Shown here: piece after piece, positions 5,588-6,504 of the stretch | Layout: the number at the start of each line of letters is the position of its first letter | How positions within the stretch are numbered: the first letter of the stretch is position 1 | Source: DASRAJ01 sp039920305 | Lineage (GTDB): Bacteria > Bacteroidota > Bacteroidia > Chitinophagales > UBA10324 | Direction of reading: 5' to 3' | NCBI GenBank assembly: GCA_039920305.1 | Contig: JBDSEA010000129.1 | Location: forward strand, 1-6,504 | Length of the DNA stretch: 6,504 bases | Notes under the pieces: model-generated | The model's database searches: none | The model's input: only the letters and a program-made list of their open reading frames with translations | What the model was told of the DNA's origin: nothing | Translations under genes and position numbers: made by a program

Positions 5588-6418
5588 ATGATGAATAAAC
5601 TTTTGTCTGCCTCTGTGCTAATTATTTTTACCTCTTCCGTTTTTGCTTTGAATCCTTCAAGGGAATATTCCGTGGTGCCAAGCGATTACGGATTGAACTA
5701 TAAGGAAGTTTCTATTCCTTCTACTGATGGATTAAAACTCAACGCCTGGATATTCAGCCCTGCCTCACCCCAGAAAAAGTATGTGATCATCAGTGATGAC
5801 GGGAATGGAAATATGGGTGACAACCTCGAGGTGGTAGGCCAGTTTCTTAGTCTTGGCTACATTGTGATCACCTATGATTACCGTGGCTTTGGAAAGAGTG
5901 ACAGCTTTGGGATCAATCCGGACTTTTTCATTTACTCCCAGTTCGCAAAGGATCTCCAGGGCGTACTTGATTATTTAAGAAAGAATTACAGTCCCGGCTA
6001 TTGTGACCTCTACGGGATTGGAATGGGCGGCGGCTTGTCCCTTGGCCTTGCATGCAACAGCACACAGGTGAGGAGGGTGATTGCCGACGGGGCCTATACT
6101 TCTCTTGAGCAGGCGAAAAAGGAACTGAAAGAACGCCGCAACCTAGAGGTGAAGCTGCCACTCGCATATGACAAAAACCTGATTGAGCCCCAGTATGCAC
6201 TCACACAGGGCCCTAATGCCGGCAAGCTCATGGGAATTCTTTTAATCACCGGCCAGAACTCAGACGTGTTCGGACCGGAAGATGTAAAGCAGCTACAGCG
6301 GATTCATCCGAAGAACCTTGAAGTTTACACGGTGCCCAACGCAACGAATGAAACCACACTCAGCTCTGATAAGGATGCGTATTTCAACCAGATTAAGAAG
6401 TTTGTGACGACGAGGTAA
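5588..6418 (+). CDS. Secreted alpha/beta-hydrolase-fold protein lacking the catalytic serine
   Basis: This 276-residue protein has a signal peptide (MMNKLLSASVLIIFTSSVFA, likely cut after Ala20), so it is periplasmic or secreted. The body follows the BEM46-like alpha/beta-hydrolase layout: PSTDGLKLNAWIFSP (44-58), a strand with DDGNGN (70-75), then YDYRGFGKSD (96-105). The nucleophile elbow is YGIGMGGG (142-149). Related enzymes read G-x-S-x-G-G there, so Gly145 (GGA, 6020-6022) stands in for the serine. Asp226 in TGQNSDVFGPED may be the conserved acid. The region of the catalytic His reads VPNATNE (249-255), with Asn254 at the likely position. The oxyanion-region His-Gly is Asp71-Gly72. Two, perhaps three, catalytic landmarks are changed while fold residues remain, so it is probably not a serine hydrolase; binding or another chemistry is possible. 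The reading frame is intact. Translation may start at either of the two adjacent Met codons. Confidence 0.85.
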   Translation: MMNKLLSASVLIIFTSSVFALNPSREYSVVPSDYGLNYKEVSIPSTDGLKLNAWIFSPASPQKKYVIISDDGNGNMGDNLEVVGQFLSLGYIVITYDYRGFGKSDSFGINPDFFIYSQFAKDLQGVLDYLRKNYSPGYCDLYGIGMGGGLSLGLACNSTQVRRVIADGAYTSLEQAKKELKERRNLEVKLPLAYDKNLIEPQYALTQGPNAGKLMGILLITGQNSDVFGPEDVKQLQRIHPKNLEVYTVPNATNETTLSSDKDAYFNQIKKFVTTR

Positions 6419-6504
6419 ATCCTCTATCACGAATGATTGACATTTTTTTGGGTGGGAGAAAAAATTAAGCTCTTAAATAGTTGATTAGGGTGTTGGCCGG
6501 TGTG
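6419..6504. other. Terminal intergenic stretch, no feature seen
   Basis: The last 86 bases follow the TAA of the hydrolase-fold gene. They are A/T-rich with one T-run (6443-6449). I see no start of another gene, no convincing hairpin and no RNA gene. Confidence 0.4.

Noticed and set aside
5928..6200. 90-codon minus-strand frame inside the hydrolase-fold gene.
   Set aside because: Its composition is that of an antisense shadow (rich in Arg, Ser, Pro), and the plus-strand gene has a signal peptide and fold motifs.

Overview
The window looks like ordinary chromosomal DNA from a member of the Bacteroidota, probably near the Chitinophagales or Sphingobacteriales (inferred). Three signs point there. 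Start codons lack Shine-Dalgarno sequences. Several genes are preceded at 4 to 30 bases by a box resembling the Bacteroidota -7 element TAnnTTTG. The proteins read as Bacteroidota types, such as a small secreted lipocalin-like protein and a Nif3 protein with the long central insert. No phage, transposase, CRISPR or defence gene is visible, and I see no convincing new multi-gene system.

Layout. Bases 1-163 (minus) are the first 54 codons of lpxK, lipid A 4'-kinase, cut by the window edge. Reading away from it are a short alpha/beta-hydrolase (303-929), a Nif3-family protein (990-2096) and a coiled-coil C4 zinc-ribbon protein (2096-2860). The last two overlap by one base and are probably co-transcribed. 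Bases 2861-3102 hold a cluster of degenerate GC-rich repeats in both orientations. Next come a secreted lipocalin-like protein (3103-3498) and pfkA, 6-phosphofructokinase (3595-4578). pfkA converges on pcm, protein-L-isoaspartate O-methyltransferase (4755-5411, minus). pcm diverges from a secreted alpha/beta-hydrolase-fold protein (5588-6418) that has lost the nucleophilic serine and probably the histidine. The last 86 bases hold nothing I recognise.

Functionally these are mostly housekeeping genes: outer-membrane lipid synthesis (LpxK), glycolysis (PfkA), protein repair (Pcm), and the widely conserved but poorly understood Nif3 and zinc-ribbon pair. Two exported proteins of unknown role are added. 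From memory, lpxK, nif3 and the zinc-ribbon gene lie close together in many Bacteroidota, so the 303-929 hydrolase may be a lineage-specific insertion. The points most worth a second look are the apparently dead hydrolase at 5588-6418, the repeat cluster at 2863-3045, the near-leaderless arrangement of pcm and the 303-929 gene, and a serine in place of an effector-site arginine in PfkA.
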